A stretch of DNA of 14,002 nucleotides from a bacterium (GTDB lineage: Bacteria > UBA8248). Below, piece after piece: positions 13,912-14,002 of the stretch; the first letter of the stretch is position 1; every line of letters starts with the position of its first letter. The stretch is taken from NCBI GenBank assembly GCA_027622355.1, contig JAQBZT010000041.1:1-14002 (forward strand), in the 5' to 3' direction. Both the position numbers and the translations under genes were made by a program. A model generated the notes under the pieces. It worked only from the letters and a program-made list of their open reading frames with translations. It did no database searches and had not been told where the DNA came from.

Positions 13912-14002
13912 ATGAAATCGGACAGATCTGAATTTGAGGCCCTGGCTCTCGAGCACATCGACTCCCTCTACCGGGGGGCGCTCCGGATGACGGGAAATCC
14001 CG
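13912..14002 (+). CDS. ECF-type RNA polymerase sigma factor, N-terminal part (cut by window edge)
   Basis: Only 30 residues are present, beginning MKSDRSEFEALALEHIDSLY and continuing RGALRMTGNP. This matches sigma-70 region 2.1 of extracytoplasmic-function sigma factors (FEALALEHIDSLYRGALRMTGN, normally followed by a DAEDLVQ-type sequence outside the window). The ATG lies 13 bp after the RidA-like stop with AGGT upstream, so it is probably the next gene of the same operon. Its regulon and any anti-sigma partner are not visible. Confidence 0.8.
   Translation, partial: MKSDRSEFEALALEHIDSLYRGALRMTGNP

Overview
The window looks like a high-GC (about 60% or more by eye), gene-dense bacterial chromosome segment. 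It carries two metabolic/transport blocks and one molybdenum-cofactor block. No rRNA, tRNA, CRISPR array, insertion sequence or phage gene was seen. The organism cannot be named from the sequence. The mix of a ferredoxin-linked 2-oxoacid oxidoreductase, FCD-type GntR regulator, tripartite tricarboxylate transporter (TTT), LctP-type permease and ECF sigma factor suggests a free-living Gram-negative-type bacterium living on small organic acids, because TctC is a periplasmic binding protein.

Layout. Positions 1-291 (minus) hold the N-terminal part of an MFS transporter running off the left edge. It is divergent from a GntR/FCD regulator (511-1230, plus). Next come three tightly spaced plus-strand genes (1373-4821) for a three-subunit thiamine-diphosphate, iron-sulfur 2-oxoacid:ferredoxin oxidoreductase: a gamma-delta fusion, alpha and beta. 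A strong UUCG-loop terminator (4850-4882) closes this operon. A SUMF1/FGE-fold protein with an unusual internal SH3b-like insertion follows (4897-5781) and ends at a second terminator (5811-5840). On the minus strand, tctC-tctB-tctA (8874 down to 5862) form a TTT transporter operon. Divergent from it, and separated by an AT-rich control region and a 5' leader hairpin, is an LctP-family permease (9287-10876). A small hotdog thioesterase (10891-11334, minus) is convergent with it. From a recognisable sigma-70 promoter at 11412-11440, a plus-strand operon runs moeA, mobA, ridA-like and the start of an ECF sigma factor cut by the right edge.

The main point is the 1373-4821 operon. Its architecture (gamma-delta fused, separate alpha and beta) and its alpha-subunit active-site residues (Arg in place of the pyruvate-enzyme Thr in the YPI-x-P motif, plus a second Arg and a Phe in the switch loop) match what I recall of the Moorella thermoacetica oxalate oxidoreductase rather than pyruvate:ferredoxin oxidoreductase. 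My working hypothesis is a module for oxidising oxalate, or a close relative, to CO2 with reduced ferredoxin. The neighbouring GntR regulator would be its control and one or more of the three carboxylate-type transporters its supply. The substrate is inferred, not shown. One loop residue (Asp in the Moorella enzyme as I recall it) is Ala here, so a variant substrate or mechanism is possible.
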